Translations under genes and position numbers: made by a program | Notes under the pieces: model-generated | Told to the model about the DNA's origin: nothing | Databases searched by the model: none | The model's input: the letters and a program-made list of their open reading frames with translations, nothing else | NCBI GenBank assembly: GCA_023078685.1 | Contig: JALGAS010000001.1 | Span: 6,572,001 to 6,636,000 of the forward strand | Source: Neopestalotiopsis rosae | Taxonomy: Eukaryota > Ascomycota > Sordariomycetes > Amphisphaeriales > Sporocadaceae | Length of the DNA: 64,000 nucleotides | Direction of reading: 5' to 3' | Part shown: positions 1 to 11,560 of the stretch, piece by piece | Numbering within the stretch: position 1 is the stretch's first letter | Layout of the letters: every line of letters begins with the position of its first letter

Positions 1-2395
1 ACCGGTACGAGAACCTCCGGGTGAAAGCCTTGGCTTGCAGTCGAAATTAGGCTAGCCACCAGCCGCCGCACCACCTCCAAGGGAGCAAAAGCAGAAAAAA
101 GCCGTTGAAACTAGGATCGGGAGGCTTGAGTATCTGTACGGTACCGCCTAGGTTGAATTACAGTTCGATGCGCGATACAACCTGGTGGCACCCGCCAAGC
201 CCTATGTAGGCGCTTTCCTCCACTCCCAAAGCGGTACTTCTGCGGCTGAGTTGCAGGTATTGGCCAATGGAACTGTTTCAATCGATCGATTCTCGGTAGC
301 TGCAGTAAGTACTTGATCGCAAATAATGATCGAACAGTCACAGTTCCTTTTGAAATTGCTTTTCGCAAAGAGTCTATGACATAGTGTGTCTGAGCAAGGA
401 GACTGACTCTCAGTGTGGTACGTCTATGTATATTCTTTCATAAGGAAAGGGTTAGAAACACGGGAATCATGCTCTGTAAATGCAAGCATCGTGTTACATA
501 AGACAATGGAGACAAACCACTCATGCACAAATTGGAGCCACTGGGCCTTGGTCCTATTGCTGGATACTTGCGATCCGTCCACACATAGCAATAACAATCG
601 TCCACCGGGAGTCTCATTAAGATGCTTACATCCAGGTTCCCCTCGAGCCTCGCAATGAGTCGATCCTTGCAGCCTCAGATGGAAAGACTGCCTACCCCTC
701 ACTGCAGTCGCCTCGGCCCCGATGTAGCATCACCTTGTCCAATACCTTCCCCTGTCGATCCGTAGCCCTGGGTGAGGCATGCCCAGCTTCGCTAGCTGAG
801 TCTGGACCTCATCTATTTTTGTGTGAGAAGAGAGGTTCGGCAAGGTATCATTGAGTATACTCGCAGTGTGTCTAGAACTGATGGAGGCAGAGATTTGATT
901 GGTCTTCGAGGTCGACCACTTCCGCTATAACGAAAAGTCATGCATTTATTTGTATGCGACAAATCGAGGAACTCGACAAGCAAAGTCATGTTCCTTTACT
1001 CAAATCGGACACAGGTTGCGATTCGATAACTACATTGGGAATCCATGTCAATGTTGAGAGCAAACATCCCGAATTCTAAGAGGAAATGTAGGACTGGCCA
1101 AACGCGCTTCATAATGAAGCATCTTACATGTATTAAACTGCAGTCAGCACATGTTTTTCCATTGATATCTGAGAAACTCATTGCTGCTGGCTTCTGAATT
1201 GCCTAATGTAGAAAGAAATGTCGCTCAGGTACAAGCTACTCTCCCGTCCCAATGGCTCAAAGTGATCCACGTGGACCCCATTTATCCGGTCGAATTGCTC
1301 GGTATTCTAATGTCGGCAGAAACCACGTTCAAGCCACTCTTCTCTCACCTCGAGCCGACATTAGTGGTCTGGCCGTTGAGTGCCAGGCTGTTGGATCACA
1401 ACATACTAACCTATTCTGACAACAGGCTTGGAGTATACCAGGAAAGTTTGATCACTCTTGAGTAGTATCTTGTAATGAACTTTCTTTTCGATTTCCATTA
1501 CATTTAGTAATTGCTAGGCGCATATTACCTTCTCAAGGATAGACACAGCAGTATGTAATCTTCAATCAATCAGACCGGGCATCTCAAGTCAGCCATGACA
1601 TGTTAACTAATGGGCACATCTGAACGCGGCCAGAAAAGACCGTTGTATTGTGGCTTTCCGTTGCCTGCGGGTCTCATTTGGCACAACTCAATATAATTGT
1701 AAACGAATGTCACAGCGATGGTCTTGGCGAAATGGAACTACATGCGTATCTCGCGGCAGTGAGAAGGATTCTTGTGTTGACTGTTATTCCCATCTTTGAT
1801 GATTTGCCCTTGTGAGTGGTACGATCATCGGCGATGACTACATGGTTCATATCCAAACTCTCTGACCACACCCTCAACTCCAGCTGTGCCTGTGCGCAGA
1901 CACTCGTTGTCGCACGTCACAGGGGAAAGGTGCACCAAGAGCCATGGACGTGATGCTGCAGTTCACTTGTAAGGCTACACGTTGGCAAATAGTCTCATGC
2001 AGAGCTGCCAACCCTAGAGCTACTTGACGATATCAGAGACCTTATAGACCGCGGTCTTGACGCTGAATCCTTGAATCTGCGAATCTCTTTGTAAATAGTG
2101 CCGGAGTTCATGTTCAAATGGAGTCAACGGTTACCAAAGTTCTCCAAGCCGTCTCAAACTGAGGCATGGGAAAGTCGATTTCTCTCCATTTCCAAGATCT
2201 GGGCTATGTTTCCCATCCTGCCGTGTAACTCTGTGGCCAGACTCAAGAGCTAGTGGCTCTAGTTGAAGGCCTTTATGTTCGGTCGTGAAGAAGTCAATCC
2301 CACAAATCAAGGTCTGAGCTCTGGCCTTGGGAGACACTCCTACAACACATCTCGTTTTTAAGTTGGAGTTGTACCTGTTTCGTCAGAATCTCAAG
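1..2395. other. Gene-poor left edge
   Basis: No coding sequence with recognisable domains or coherent splice structure is visible on either strand. Open frames here are under 100 codons and look like chance frames. The last part merges into the hydrophobin promoter. Confidence 0.5.
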
Positions 2396-2401
2396 TATAA
2401 A
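2396..2401 (+). promoter_or_regulatory. TATA box of the hydrophobin gene
   Basis: TATAAA lies about 140 nt upstream of the hydrophobin ATG at 2541. It is followed by a CA-rich, A-rich leader typical of strongly expressed fungal genes. No transcript data support it. Confidence 0.5.
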
Positions 2402-2540
2402 GGGATGGTCTGTTCGCCCTCAATTTCCATCTTTCCTTTGATCAGCAGCAGCACTCGAGCACTTCATTCACTCTCCATTCATTCAAAACCAAAAACAAAC
2501 AGACTCCAAGAAACCGGCTTGAAGACCAATCTCTTCAAAA

Positions 2541-3163
2541 ATGCAGCTTAAAGCACTCCTCCTTCTTCTCGGCGCCACCCTGGCCATCGCGAAGCCACTC
2601 CACGTCCGTGGAGGCGGCGGAGATGAGGGTGGTGGCGGCGAGGGCGGTGGCGACGGTGGCGGTGATGGCGATGGGTTCGTACTCTCCTCTGCACACAAGC
2701 CATTACAACAACGAAAACTTCGAGATTCATTTGAGCTGACTGAGCTTCCCAATATTTAGATCCGGCGGCGGCGGCGGTGACGGAGGTGGCGACGGTGGCG
2801 GCGACGGTGGCTCTGACTACGTCGCCTGCACTCCCGGTGCCCTCTACACCAACGCCCAGTGCTGCGCTACTGATGTCGGCGGAGTCGCTGACCTCGACTG
2901 CGAGAACCGTGAGTCTTCCGAGGACACTTTACCTTGGTGATTTTCCAAGAATGTTGCAACTGACATTGACTTTGTACAGCCGCTGCCATCCCCACCAGCC
3001 CTGATGACTTTGCTGCCACTTGCGCTACTGTTGGCAAGACGGCTCGCTGCTGTGTCATCCCCGTGGTAAGTGCTTCCTGATTGATGGTGAGCAATTTCCA
3101 GCCGTACTAACTCCCTATCAGCTCGGCCAGGATGTTCTGTGCACCGACCCTCAGGGCCTCTAA
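2541..3163 (+). CDS. Class II hydrophobin with Gly/Asp-rich N-terminal extension
   Basis: Four exons: join(2541..2674, 2760..2908, 2980..3065, 3122..3163), 136 aa. Residues 1-18 form a signal peptide (MQLKALLLLLGATLAIAK). It is followed by about 45 residues of Gly, Asp and Glu repeats spread over exons 1 and 2. The hydrophobin core then shows the full eight-cysteine order C, CC, C, C, CC, C (ACTPG, QCCA, LDCEN, ATCAT, ARCCV, VLCTD). The close spacing and the LGQDVLC ending are those of class II. Hydrophobins are secreted amphipathic proteins that coat hyphae and spores and assemble at water-air interfaces. Many class II members are only about 80-100 aa, so the Gly/Asp extension is notable. 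It could be a flexible, acidic surface-exposed region. The intron-1 donor is GTTCGT, chosen because it keeps the Gly frame open. Confidence 0.9.
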
Positions 3164-3733
3164 GTGCACGACTCACTGAGCACATGAGTGACTGCTATGT
3201 GGTCCGAGATGCACCTTGTCCTTTGTACAAGTCATGCATCTCGAGACCCTTCGAATGGAGAAGTGAATTTGGGATGACGGAACCGCGGTCGTGATGGAGG
3301 ATTGTTTCTTGGAGTCACTCGTTTAGATCTGATTATCCTCAAAGCAACAATAATCAGTTTAGTAATCCCTGAAGCCATGGTTTTCAATATGCCCGTTTTT
3401 GCATGCTTTCGTTATTTTGAGTGATTCAGAGAAATCAATCATTATAGTGATTCGACATCCTTCAAAAGTATTAAGCATGTTTGTCTTACTAGTCACATGG
3501 CTGGGACCTACCTCGAGACCAGGTATACTGAGGCTGTCCCCACTCCACTTTTATCATACGAACAATCTCAGCACCCTCTTAGCGCACTGATTTGTGAACC
3601 TACAAGACAAACCCATCTATAATTTATCTGCGCACCATTGAGTACCTGAACATACTCAAGTGCCACGAAATACTTTGGCTATCGTGGCTATTCCCCCAAA
3701 TGATATCAGCATATTAATTGAAGTCGCAAAACC
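3164..3733. other. Intergenic region, hydrophobin to methyltransferase
   Basis: Hydrophobin 3' UTR followed by the promoter of the next gene on the same strand. No gene or RNA structure seen. Confidence 0.5.
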
Positions 3734-4963
3734 ATGGACGTCGACGTGCCCCTCCTCTTATTTCGGGCGCAGTATCTCCAATGCCTCGATCCCGACTTCC
3801 TGACCTGGCCTCCCGTGGCCCTGCTCAAGCAGCCGGACGCTCACGTCTTTCTCTATAAGCGTTTATTTGATCCGGCCAAGGTCCCCTATAGACCGTCGGC
3901 AAGCTACGAGGTCAAAGTGCTCGAGATGCTCATCGGCAGGATACAAAGAGCCGTGCCTGGCGCCGGAGCCACGGAAAGTGTTAGTCATTGTACCACCATA
4001 CTTGACGTTTGACCTTGAAAGTACTGAACTTTATGACATGACAGGAATCCTTCAAGCACATGCAAAGCCGTCTCGCCGGCTTGCGGGAGACCTCATCATC
4101 ACCCTCGCAGGACCCGCTATCCTGGCAGGACGCATACCTAACCTACAACTGCAGCCCGACGCTCGAGGCCTGGCAGCCCGTCACCCTGCACGAGCCGCGG
4201 TCCCTCATCGCCGGCACGGCCCACACCGGCCACCGGACCTGGGAGGGCGCACTCCACCTCGCCACCTACCTGCTGGCGCACCCCTCGGAACTGGTCACAG
4301 GGAAGCGGGTGCTCGAGCTCGGCGCCGGCACCGGCTTCCTCAGCATTATATGCCGCAAGTTCCTCGACGCAGCCGCCGTGACGGCCACGGACGGCGAAGG
4401 TGCCGTCGTCGAGGGCATGCGCGGGAATCTGCGCCTCAATGGCGTCGACGACGATGCCCAGACTGGCGTCGCGGCGCGGAGGCTGTGGTGGGGAACGGAG
4501 CTCGAGGGCAACTGGCGCGACAGCGGCGAGCCACCGGCGCTCGACATTGTCATTGGAGCTGATATTGTAAGTCGCAATGGGCAAACACTTGATTTGCAGG
4601 CAATCATCTACTTCGCAATTTCATACTGACCCCTGATGCACTGCAGATTTACCAAAAAGAGGGGGCACGCGCACTGGTAAAGGCTCTGCGCGCCCTCTTG
4701 GATATTCAACCACGGATCATGATTATCCTGTCCAACGCGCGTCGCTTTCCAGCCGTCTTTCAAATTTTCGAGGAAGACTGCCGTAGGTCACCCTACAGCT
4801 TGCCTGGCTTGCTCGAAGTGCTGACATCTTGATAGAACGGAATAACCTGTGCATTCAAGCAATCCCGCACCCTGTCATTCCAATTCTGAAGCAACAGTCT
4901 TTGTTCTTCTCAACTGCCATTCCACTTGAACTCATTGAGATCAAGCACGCCAAAATTGAGTGA
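3734..4963 (+). CDS. EFM3/EEF2KMT-like protein-lysine methyltransferase
   Basis: Four exons: join(3734..3979, 4045..4566, 4647..4782, 4836..4963), 343 aa. The N-terminal 80 residues resemble the FAM86 N-terminal helical region. The class I SAM-dependent fold follows, with motif I VLELGAGTGFLSI near residues 171-183, an acidic motif II (ATDGEG), and VIGADI at the exon 2/3 junction near residues 251-256. The ending is typical of Methyltransf_16 enzymes. Relatives (human FAM86A/EEF2KMT, yeast EFM3) methylate a lysine of translation elongation factor 2 in the cytoplasm. The order of domains and the length fit this assignment. Other Methyltransf_16 members, such as the Nnt1 and METTL21 types, lack the N-terminal part, so this is the best call. 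The target is inferred from family only. Confidence 0.75.
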
Positions 4964-5550
4964 CGAATTTGAAAATGCCTTGGCGTGGAAGCGTTGTCAG
5001 CATCATGACAACAATCTGGAGTCCTATCGACGATCCTGCACTTGGCAAAGAATATGGTCATTCATCATTATCCATAACGTGGAACTCATTCTGAAACATC
5101 TGTATTGGGTCTACGAAGGCATTCAGTCGATACGGTAGGAGTGAAGCTGGCCACATCTAAGTCTCTAACTCTCCGGGCAATCATGTCGTGGACGACAATG
5201 TTTCCCGGCAACATCTAAACTTGATCCTGAAAGCCTATGGCAAAAGCTCTACATCTCCAATACTCCTTGCCATGCCAATAATGGGTATCATGTACCTCGC
5301 CGATGCAAAAATCAAACAATGACCACTGTAGGCAGCCTGAAATCTCTTCAGCTCCACCACAAAGATATTTTCCGCAACTCACTGGCTCGGTTCTCAAGCC
5401 ACGGCATAACCGAAGTTGGCCTTGCAGATGACAGAGAAGAAAGATGCAGCGATACAGCAAAACTACATACTTGGCAAAATTGATGCACTTCTAATCTACA
5501 CCAGCCTGAGCATTGGTATCATGCCATGTCGAGACGTTTAAATAGAGACC
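4964..5550. other. Convergent intergenic region
   Basis: Lies between the 3' ends of the methyltransferase (+) and the deubiquitinase (-). No supported gene. Confidence 0.5.
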
Positions 5551-8500
5551 TCACATGAGCTGGTACGGGCGATCGTCGTCCAATTCCATGGAGCCGTCGC
5601 CAGTAGCCGTGTGCTCATGGGGCAGTGTAATCAGATCCGGCATCTCACTATCCATATCAAGTGCGACGCCCTCGATGGTCTCGACAGTGGCGCCGTCGTT
5701 GCTCGGTTGTACAATTGGTGCTCGCTTCGGAAGTCTGGTCAAGCTGCTCTTGTCAGCGTCGCGGACATATGCAACATAGCAAGGATCTCCAGTCGTGTTG
5801 AGCTCATCGATCACGGCCTGAGGCTCGCGGGTGTCGACAGTAACGGTACTGTCGTTATATTTGATCCAGACGTTACGATCAAAGTCTCGAATCCAGATCC
5901 AATAGTGGCCAGCTCGAGCATTGCCAGAGTGGCAAATAATGGCGTGCAGACGATACTTGTGCTCAGTCAAGCTCTCGTGATAAGCCGCAATGTCCTCTTC
6001 AGTTCTGGTCGGCTTCGAATGCTCTAAAGCCATACGCTCGTTTTCTTTGAGCAAAGCACTGATGTCTTGCAAACAGCTCAGATCTATCTTTGGGCTTGTG
6101 TCCGTCTCGCACACCCTGATCGGGTGTTTGTGATCGTGAGGACCTAGCTCCAAGATAGGCTTCATCACTTCCTCGTAAGAATCCAATGCAGAGGTAAGGT
6201 TAGGATCAATGTTATAGGAGTTACTGTCCTGACTATTGTTGTGAACAGTTTGCTCGCCTTTGGTCTTCGAAGATGCGACGAACGCGCGGCTTTGGTCTTC
6301 CATCAACAACCGATGGTTTCGCATTGCCCAGTCTTGGCTGCGCATGAAGGCAAGCTTCGAGTCACGAGCTGTATCCATATAGCGGTCGAGATAGAGCTCA
6401 TCGACTAGGAGAATAGGGTTAGTATTCTTGGCGCTAGCTGAAGTCAATCGCTGAATCCGTATGTGCAAAATTGGCGAAAGACTGTGCAACGCATTGTACC
6501 GTGCCCTGTTGCTCCCATCTTCAAGCACTTGCAGCGTAAAGTTGCGATCCAATGCTTGGTAAATGGTGGTCGGTGTACCTTCCTGATCATGCGGGAATGC
6601 ATTAATCCACCTGTCGGGGACCAATTGAACACTTTCGGCATCCGAAGTCTGCGTGTTCAACACATAATTGCTCATAATAGGGAAGAAAGTGTCTGTGATG
6701 GAGTCAGCCTGAAGATCAGGCTTTCCGGGCATAGGTCCATGAGAGGAGATTGCGCGCATGATGTGCTCAAGAATAAATCCAATAATTTCCTCAACATCCT
6801 GCTGATCTGTTCCCTTCCGGTCTGATTGCTCCAAAAGCTGAGAAATTCTCTCAGAAGAGGTTTCCAGGTTGAAATTGTCAGGAGACAGGTATTCTGAGAC
6901 TTTTTCTTCAGCGGGTGGAGTGGGGCTTGCCACGAGATGGGGAGAATCTTGCATTGCCTCGGTAGCTCCATCTATAATTTCACTCGATATTATGCCTTGA
7001 TCGTCGCAAAGGGTCTGAGAGCTCACGTCACTAGCTGTCTCGACGGGATCGTTGATGGGCTGAACGGTGACACTGATTTTGTTGGCATCAGCTGAAGTGG
7101 TCTCGGGCGGTCCAGGAGAAGGACGAGCAGGCAAGGCCGGAGCTGCGTTGCCGGACTTTCTGGCCTTCTCTTCCATTTCAAGGAGAGTCGAAGCTGAGCG
7201 AAGCGCCGTATTCGCAAGTTTCTGCGACGGTTCACTAGCAACGTTGGTGGTTGACAGAAGATCTTTGAAGAGCGATTGCAGACACTCAACGACTGCAGAG
7301 GGATCAGTAAGAGTCACAAGAACGGTCAAGGGTAGAAAACTCACACTGCCTGCCGACGATGGCCTCCTCAAGACTGACTTCAAGGCCATTTGCGAAGCCG
7401 AGTTTTCGCTTGGTAACAGCTTCAGAATTCAGGTCGAGGCTCTGCTCGGGATAGTTTACTACCAAATCGCGAACGGGGGCTACGGAGAAGAGATACTGCA
7501 GTAGACTGTTGAGGTAGCAGGTATTGCCAATATTGTGGAGGCCTGGAGGTGTGTTCGGATCGGTTGCTAGCTTTGTTGTCGGAGGAGAAGCGCCAATAGT
7601 TGGTTGATTGTCTGACTTGAAGATGCCAGCCCAGTTATCAAGTTGAGCTGCAAGCTCGGGATTCGATGCTCGATGGTGTTTAGCGAACACCTCTAGAGCT
7701 TTTGCCACTCGTGGTCGATCTGCCGTGATATCTTGAGCCTGGTGAAATGGTGAGTTAAGTTTTGCGATATGGTATAACAAACTTGAAACTTACCTTGTGG
7801 TTAACAATGTCCTGCAAGATCTCTTGGGTATACTCGAGCTCTGCATTATTCAGGATGGCCTTGGCCTCTGGCACACTCATCCTAGAGCTAGTAGGTGAAT
7901 CCTCGAGCAGTGAGAGATCCTCAGCCGAGATCGGGCCGAGCAAATCCATGCCCAAATAATTACCAACAATCTGGAGACATTCCAGAGCCCGCTTTCTGAA
8001 GACGATGGACTTATCAGCGTCAACCATGACCATGTAACGACTGATGAAATGGTCAGGTGCTTTCTGTTCAACGCTGGCATCGAAGAACTTGAAAGCGTCC
8101 AGGACCTCTTGTTTTGGTCTGCTTTCCACCTCAGATTGGTACATGGCCAGTGCCTCGCCTGCGCTGTAATCATCCTTGATGACTCGTGCGGCCGCTCCAA
8201 CAAAGTCCTCGTACCGTTGCGGGCATCTCTCCGCAAGAAGCTTGGCTACTTCCACGACGTCCTTAGGTTTGAAATTTCGACAGCAACCCAGCAAGGCGAT
8301 GTCGGATTCTTCAACATCTCGGGGATTGTTCTCAACGTCGTATTTGTCGCATCCGATGACACGCTTCAACATATCCCATGCACTTCTAATTGCACGATTT
8401 GACGGCTCACTGGGTTTTGCGCCGAGAGCCATGCATTCGGCCTCCACATCTTCCCACCTGGCGCGGAAAGTTCCCCACTCTGTCCGCTGACTTGAGGATT

Positions 8501-9382
8501 CTTCAAGGACTGGGAAGACCCAAGCCTCATCTCCATCTTCAAGTTTTGTCAGTGTGCATCCGAGCCACCGCCATAGCGCGTCGAAATCGCTCTTGAACGC
8601 GACCATGAACTTCTTGTTATGCAGTTTGATCTTGCGCGGCGGTTCGTTGGGCTTCGTCTCCAAACAGTCCTTGGAGTATCGCTGCAACATCGCAACAAGA
8701 TCTGGATTATAGTGTTCCAGCTCCTTGAGTCTAGCAGGGTCCTTTGCACGTGCATCCTCCAAGTTTCGAGCCACTCGCTGCTTGTCATACATCGCGGCAA
8801 TCTGCTGGGCACTGATGCGGGGTGGAAGTCGTTCGATCCCCATCCGACAATGGCAATTAGGGACAATACACATGAATTGTACTCTATCAAGGAACACGTC
8901 CCCATTCCCTTGCAATTGTTCCGTGCCCTCGATGAAAGGTTGATTGTACAAAGTGGCTCGGTCGTACCAGAGGAACATGTGCATCTGCATAGGATGGTCC
9001 CTCGCCAAGTCGGTGGTTGACTCAGATTGCAGGATGATCCGGAAATAATGGCGACAAGAAGTGCACAGGCAGGATACAACTTCTTCTTTAGAGTCGTGGA
9101 ACGAACTTTGAAAAATCTTGCCCGACTGTCTAGGCAAGAGATACAGCTCATGGGTCTCGCATCCTTCTTGTCCGGGTAACAAGAGCTTTCCGGCTAGAAG
9201 CTGCTCGAGAAGGCGAGCCGATGTAAAAGCTACAGAAAGGACGAGCCTATTGTCAGACGTCCATTGTGGGTGATGTGAGATCAGTCCGGCTTACCTTTCA
9301 TGGAGGAGCTCGCAGAACTACCAAAATCGCCGAGAACTTTGGCCTCCAGCGTAAGAAATTCGCTCTGACTGAGAGAGGCCAT
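5551..9382 (-). CDS. Ubiquitin carboxyl-terminal hydrolase, UBP2 type
   Basis: Four exons on the minus strand: complement(join(5551..7292, 7345..7738, 7794..9229, 9295..9382)), 1219 aa. The Cys box GLHNIGNTCYLNSLLQYLFS places the catalytic Cys near residue 582. The His box GHYWIWIRDFDRNVWIKYND lies near residue 1101, followed by the NDSTV element. The long N-terminal half (about 570 residues) matches the architecture of fungal Ubp2, a cytosolic deubiquitinase that in yeast opposes Rsp5-dependent K63 chains. The catalytic core is split by an insertion of several hundred residues between the two boxes, as is usual for this group. The start ATG at 9382 gives MASLSQSEFL and is followed by a 29-codon first exon. 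No frameshift or missing catalytic residue was seen. Confidence 0.88.
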
Positions 9383-10740
9383 GATGCCGGCTCAGGCCGC
9401 GGTGGGCAGCGTAGCTGTCAACTCTACTGACAAAGTGGACAGGAAAGCCCGATGGAATTGGAACGTTGTGAGAATGAAGACGAATGAACCTCAGAGAAAC
9501 CTATGCCTGACGTCAGTCACTGGAGTTTTCAAGAGGCAGAAGTGACAGCGGGTGAAGGATTCACGGTGTTGCGAACGCTGAAAGAAGATGTTGAAGGAGG
9601 AAAGCAACAGGAACCTGGCCGGACTTTTAAAGAGTCTAGCAAGTGCGTTGGGTTGTGGCACAATCGCTGAAGCCAGAGAATTTGCTGCCGGCGTCCCAAA
9701 GATGAGCTACTACCATGGCCACAACAATACAGTGGTACCGGTATGTGTTTGTTTGCCTGGAACTGTCGAGATTCTCTTTGACTTACAGCCCTGCACAGCG
9801 CTGCCGGATCATGAAGCTAATGAAGGAGACAGTCGTACCTGAATGCAATGACGGCAGAACAGTTCAAACAAAAGGCGTCGTGGAGGCGAGTGAAACGGTG
9901 ATACGCGTTGGTCTTGCACTCAGACAGACGATACGTAAATGGACTGGGGTATCATAGAAGCGCCGTGGAATGAGAACCGATGCAATGAGTCCAAGTGCCA
10001 GGCCGGAATGCAAACGCTTAAGTGATGCCGACGTAGAAAACAGATGCCAAAATGCGATGCTCCTTGTTTTGTACCAGATGAAAGAAAACACTGCAGATCG
10101 TGAAGATGCTTCTCACGCTTGCATGAAAAAGAAACGAAAAAGGCTGCGCAAATGTGATGCGTCGGCGATGGACAAGGCTGGTCCAGGAAAGGTGTTGATG
10201 GCGGGATGGTCCTGAACGAGGCTGATGATCGTCGAAAGCAACCTTACAAGCTTGGAGCTGTCTGGCAGCTTCTCAAGTGGGCTGGCTTTGGCTGGGGTGT
10301 CCGGCCTACGTAATTGCTGAAGGGCAACAAGGGCGCCCGGGCAGTGGCAGCCAGGCAAGCCAGGGACATGCCTTAGCGCCGGGCAGAGTCCCACAAAATG
10401 TACTAAGCAGCGTGCGCAGGGCAAACGAGCTTCAGGAGATTCAGATATTCCGGCAACCGAAACTGAGCAGTGAGCGGGTGGGGCTCTACCTAAGCTGGGC
10501 GCGTTTGCAGGTGCACCCGCTCCAGCGACTTGCAAGCTTGGGCTGCTGCAATTCGAACCTTGACTTGAGACCTTGAGTAGCACCCAGGTTCACCGGAAGA
10601 TCTTCGGCGCATTCAGCCTTCAACCAACCAGCGTGAGCCAATTCGAGCTTGCTACAACCTCCAAGCTCTCGAAAGCCGACGATTGGAAGACCATCATTTC
10701 AATCTTCGCCCATTGCGACCGACCGTCTCGCCGCCCCAAG
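9383..10740. other. Divergent intergenic region
   Basis: A 1.36 kb region between the deubiquitinase (-) and the complex I gene (+). It probably carries both promoters. Open frames within it show no domain or splice coherence. Confidence 0.5.
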
Positions 10741-11560
10741 ATGGCGAACCCGCACCCCATTGCGAAGCTCTACCCAGAGGAGCCTTACCACCCCAAGAAT
10801 GCCATCACGTCCGCCGTCCAGGGTGCTGGTGTCGGAGCTGCCGCGGGTCTGATCGCTGCCGCCGTTCAGAACTCTCTGGCCAAGACGAGCGTCGGAGCTG
10901 GCGGTGTCTTTTCGCGGCACGGTGCCACAGTTGCGACTATGAGTACGTGCAGACCATCGAGATGGAAGGAGTGATACGAGAGGCGGCAATGTCTCAGCAA
11001 GAAACTTGGCTAACCAAGAGATTTGTAGCCGCCGTTCCTACCGTGTACAACTTTGTCAAGGATGCGTCGGCCAACCTACGCGAGAAGGATGATACCCTCA
11101 ACACCACCATTGGTGCTTTCTTTGGAGGTGCCATGCTTGGTCTACGATGTAAGATATCACGATGACAATTGGTGTCAGGGTTGCACAGAAAGGCTGATAT
11201 GTAAACCGGACAGCTCTTCGCATGCCTCAGATCCTCGGCCAGGGCGCACTCGCCGCGGTTGTTCTGACCGCTTTCGACTACACCGGAGGCCGCCTCACGG
11301 GCTACAAGAAAGACTCGCAATTCGTCGACGAGTACGAGCGCAAGGAGTTCCTCAGAAACAACCGCAGGCGGCCGTTAACAGAGACGGTGGCAGATCTCGG
11401 AGAAGGCAGAGGTACATCCAAGACTGTCTCTTTGATTTGACCACATGCTGACAATTTAACTCTAGGCATCGAACCCCCTGGATACGAGGAGCGAAGACGG
11501 GAGAGACTGAGAGAGAAGTATGGCGTAGAGATCAACCCTGTCTCTGCCACAGCCGAATAG
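10741..11560 (+). CDS. NADH:ubiquinone oxidoreductase 21.3 kDa-type subunit (NDUFA11-like)
   Basis: Four exons: join(10741..10942, 11029..11148, 11214..11411, 11466..11560), 204 aa. The N-terminus HPIAKLYPEEPYHPKNAI and the following Gly/Ala-rich membrane segments resemble the Neurospora 21.3 kDa subunit that corresponds to mammalian NDUFA11 (B14.7). This is a Tim17-fold accessory subunit of mitochondrial complex I in the inner membrane. Four hydrophobic stretches are visible (near VGAAAGLIAAA, TTIGAFFGGAMLGL, GQGALAAVVLTAF and weaker ones). The C-terminal tail is charged (EERRRERLREKYG). All three introns are phase 1. The call is by recognition of the N-terminal signature, without a search. 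Confidence 0.8.
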
